Source: Cinnamomum chago
Lineage: Eukaryota > Streptophyta > Magnoliopsida > Laurales > Lauraceae
Length of the DNA: 64,000 bases
Reading direction: 5' to 3'
NCBI GenBank assembly: GCA_038049695.1
Contig: CP142451.1
Coordinates: forward strand, 12,522,001-12,586,000
Numbering within the stretch: position 1 is the first letter of the stretch; the number at the start of each line of letters is the position of its first letter. The notes below the pieces were generated by a model. It saw only the letters and a program-made list of their open reading frames with translations. It had not been told where the DNA came from and did not search any database. Positions 60,893 through 64,000 of the stretch are shown here, piece by piece. The position numbers and the translations under genes are program-made.

Positions 60893-61384
60893 TAAGGTTC
60901 ATTTTTCGGTAAAATCCTCTTGATTGTTTTTGATAGCTTAAAGCTTAACTGATCTCATCATAGTACTATTAAAAGGGCCTGTTTGTTTGCACTGAAGTAC
61001 ATAGGAATTGAATTACTAGGGTGATGGCTTGTTATTGTTTTCCATCTTCTATTCTAATTTCTAAGAGGAAAAGCTATTTGATGCTCATTCTGGGAAATGC
61101 ACCTTTGATCTTCACCTTCTCTCATTCTAGGGAATGAACTATGTATTCAATTCCTCCATATTCTAATGCCAACAAGCAAAGTTGTACCGGAGAAGCATGT
61201 GGAACTTCTAAATCCAAGAATTCCACCAAAAAATAAAGAGGTTGGGATTTTAGAAATTCCAAACATTATTTGAGACTTTACAAGTGACTAGAATTTGTAA
61301 AGGAACATAACATCTATAAATACGAGGGGATAAGCCATCACACAATGTCCATAAATTCCCAACAAAGCAAATTCTTTTCGGGAG
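60893..61384. other. Intergenic, possible MITE end
   Basis: AAAGGGCCTGTTTGTTTGCA near 60,972 resembles a Tourist/hAT MITE end, but no matching right end was found. Otherwise nothing recognisable. Confidence 0.35.
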
Positions 61385-61561
61385 CATGGTTCAAAATAAC
61401 AGTCGTTACCGTTACATAACGGCCGTTATATAACAGTGACGGCCGCGACCGCGATGATATTTTGCTCATAACGCTAACATTAACGTTATGGGCAAAATAT
61501 CGCCAAAATAACGCCCGTTATGGCCGTTATTTTCAAAATATCGGCCGTTACCCGTTATAAT
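61385..61561. mobile_element. Left end of a hAT-like element (family B)
   Basis: Starts CATGGTTCAAAATAACAG and is packed with GTTACCGTTA and palindromic ATAACGGCCGTTAT motifs. It stops abruptly where the family A element begins (CATGGTTCAAAAAATCGG at 61,562). Only one end is visible. Confidence 0.5.
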
Positions 61562-63007
61562 CATGGTTCAAAAAATCGGCCGAGACCGAGCCGATATCTC
61601 GCTGAGATATCGGTCTCGGCCCAAATTCACATAAATCTCGGCCATCTCGGCCGAGATATTGAATATATCGTGATTTTATTCATCTCGGCCGATATATCGG
61701 CCGAGATGAATATAAAGCATTCAAACCCTTTTTTTTTTTTTTCTTTTCCCATCTTCATCTTCTTCTCCTCTCTTCTCAAAGCCCTACTAGCCATAGCAGC
61801 AGCCACCTTCTCACTTCCATATTTCCAAATCTCACTTATATTTTTTGAAGAAAATATTATCTAAGGTAAGAGGAAATCAACTTAAAGCATATTATGTGTT
61901 TTTTTTTTTTTTATTATTATTATAGATGAAGCATAGAGGTTTGTCACTTACTCACTTGTGTAGTTGTGTTGTTTTCTTCATTTAGAAGTTAGATCTATAT
62001 ACTTTCATGCTAGATCTACTCATACACATGATTTTGAACTTTTTTTTCAATTTTTTTTATTTTCGGATTTTTTAATATTTGAATTATAATATATCATTTT
62101 TTTGGGATTTCATCATAAATATGTTGTTTTAATGATTCATGATCATTGTATGATGTGTAAATGATAGATCTACATACTTTTATGTTAGATCTATATATTT
62201 AGGATTTTGAAAATGATTTTATTAATTTTTGTTTTCCAAAAAATAATTTTTGTTACTTGTTAGGATATTTGTGAAACCAAAGGCTTATTAATAGTGTGTA
62301 GATGATAGATCTACATCTACTCATAATCATAAACATGATTTAGATTTTTATTTTAATTATTTTATTTTCGGATTTTTTAATATTTGAATTGTAATATATC
62401 ATTTTTTGGGGATTTCATCATAAATATGTTGTTTTAATGATTCATGATCATTGTATGGCGTGTAAATGATAGATTTACATACTTTTATGTTAGATCTATA
62501 TATTTAGGATTTTGAAAATGATTTTATTAATTTTTGTTTTCCAAAAATTAATTGTTGTTACTTGTTAGGATATTTGTGAAACCAAAGGCTTATTAATAGT
62601 GTGTAGATGATAGATCTACATCTACTCTTAGTCATAAACATGATTTAGATTTTTATTTTAATTATTTTATTTTCGGATTTTTTAATATTTGAATTATAAT
62701 ATATCATTTTTTGGGGATTTCATCATAAATATGTTCTTTTAATGATTCATGATCATTGTATGATGTGTAAATGATTGATCTACATACTTTTATGCTATAT
62801 CTATATATTTAGGATTTTTGAAAATAATTTTATTAAATCTTGACTTTTCCTAAAAATAATTGTTCTTAAGAGTATTAGTGTATTACTATTGCATGAATTT
62901 CTTATTTTATAGGAACAAGATGGTGCGTTCAATAGATCCGGCATGGAACCATGGTGAACCAGTTGGAAGCAAAAGTAGAGTGAAATGTAATTATTGTGGA
63001 AGAGTAC
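61562..63007 (+). mobile_element. hAT element (family A) with transposase start, interrupted by CACTA
   Basis: Starts CATGGTTCAAAAAATCGG with subterminal GATATCGG/CGGCCGAGAT motifs, matching the element at 52,259. A long AT-rich leader intron ends TTTTATAG at 62,912, after which ATG 62,920 opens MVRSIDPAWNHGEP, then VKCNYCGRV, the start of a BED zinc finger as in plant hAT transposases. The frame is cut at 63,008 by a CACTA element. A 305-bp unit starting TTTCGGATTTTTTAATAT repeats at 62,061, 62,366 and 62,671 within the intron. Confidence 0.82.
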
Positions 63008-64000
63008 CACTACTAGAAAAAAGGGTTTTTATATCGGCTAAAAACCGATATAAAAGACCTATTATATCGGTTTTTCAGTAAACTTCAAACCGATATAAGT
63101 ACCCCCGATATAATAGATAACTATAACCGATATAATATGTGTATTATTTCATATCGGTTTTTGGACAACTGATGTCTTTTAAACCTGAAATTATAACACA
63201 TATTACTGTAAAACCGATATAAAAAAAGTGAAACCGATATAAAAAATATTTATAATATCGGTTTTTTGGGATTGTATTATATCGTTTGTTCTGTAACCGA
63301 TTTAATATTATATATGTATTTTTTTTTTTTATAAATAGTCCTTCTAGAAAGGGTCAGGTGACCTTACGGTCACCTGGCGGCTAGCCGCCCTTTGCAAGGG
63401 GGCTAACCGCAAGACCCACGGTCAGCTTTCCAGTAAGCATTTTTTTTTTCAGGATGATTTTCTGTGCTTCCTGCGGCTAACCGCCAATGCACCTGCGGCT
63501 AGCCCCCAACTTTTCCTGCGGCTAGCCGTGAGCCATCCTGATTTGAATGGCAGAATTTGTCTCCAGTAGAAAATTCATAACTTCCTCTTCTGAACTCGAA
63601 ACAACATGATTCTTGATCCAAATGAAAGATTTATCAGAGGGCTACAACTTTCATGTTTTGAGATTTAACCCAGATTGAATGGAAAGTAGTGTAAACTCAC
63701 CTTGAAGCGGACTGGTCACAGAAAAACAGCAACCCGAGTGAAGCAGAGTTGTCTCCAGTAGAAAATTCATAACTTCCTCTTCTGAACTCCAAAAAACATG
63801 ATTCTTGATCCAAATGAAAGATTTATCAGAGGGCTACAACTTTCATGTTTTGAGATTTAACCCAGATTGAATGAAAAGTAGTTTAAAATCACCTTGAAGC
63901 TGACTGGTCACAGAAAAACAGCAACCTGAGTGAAGCAGAGTTGTCTCCAGTAGAAAATTCATAACTTCCTCTTCTGAACTCCAAACAACATGATTCTTCA
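63008..64000. mobile_element. Left end of a CACTA (En/Spm) transposon, runs off the window
   Basis: Begins CACTACTAGAAAAAAGGG, the canonical CACTA terminus. The first ~300 bp carry about fifteen copies of ACCGATATAA or its complement TTATATCGGT in both orientations, the expected subterminal transposase-binding repeats. A GC-rich block follows at 63,345-63,540 with GGTGACC...GGTCACC and GGCGGCTAGCCGCC palindromes, then a 192-bp tandem repeat. No transposase is seen before the window ends. Confidence 0.85.
63559..64000. repeat. 192-bp tandem repeat inside the CACTA element
   Basis: GTCTCCAGTAGAAAATTCAT starts at 63,559, 63,751 and 63,943; copies are over 95% alike by eye and continue past the window edge. 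Confidence 0.93.

Noticed and set aside
1-64000. A new multi-gene system or biosynthetic cluster
   Set aside because: Only three host genes from unrelated families are present and the rest is transposon-derived, so no co-functional cluster can be argued.

Overview
The window is nuclear DNA from a flowering plant. It shows spliced genes with GT-AG introns, plant-only families (an EPF/EPFL peptide, a CBL-interacting kinase, a plant TPR-like protein), plant transposon superfamilies, AT-rich spacers and many microsatellites. Introns of several kb and dense nested transposons suggest a large, repeat-rich genome, perhaps a woody magnoliid or early-diverging eudicot, but the lineage cannot be fixed from the sequence.

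Three host genes are supported. (1) A two-exon secreted cysteine-rich peptide of the EPF/EPFL family on + (9,454-9,948), most likely EPFL8-like. (2) A SOS2/CIPK24-type protein kinase on - (45,468 down to 15,011). All 14 coding exons can be read, giving an uninterrupted 443-residue protein spread over 30.5 kb. (3) A three-exon TPR-like protein on + (57,785-59,341, 328 residues). The kinase belongs to the salt-response SOS pathway and the peptide to receptor-mediated patterning; nothing suggests the three work together.

The rest is mostly transposon sequence. The SOS2 introns hold a copia LTR retrotransposon (intron 6), an old L1 LINE split by hAT insertions, one of which carries an RTE LINE (intron 13), further RTE and L1 pieces, and several short hAT elements and MITEs. 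The 46-64 kb side holds a Pack-MULE carrying the first exon of ATG3 (50,265-51,799), a non-autonomous hAT (52,259-53,425), a nearly full-length but broken hAT with a BED-finger transposase (53,509-56,954), and at the right edge a hAT interrupted by a CACTA element that runs off the window. Many insertions were delimited by eye from terminal inverted repeats and target-site duplications.

I found no CRISPR array, rRNA, intact tRNA, or convincing new multi-gene system. The points most worth checking are the Pack-MULE with ATG3 exon 1 and palindrome-rich arms, the nested stack in SOS2 intron 13, the antisense copia in intron 6, and the possible ancient EPFL8-TPR gene neighbourhood.
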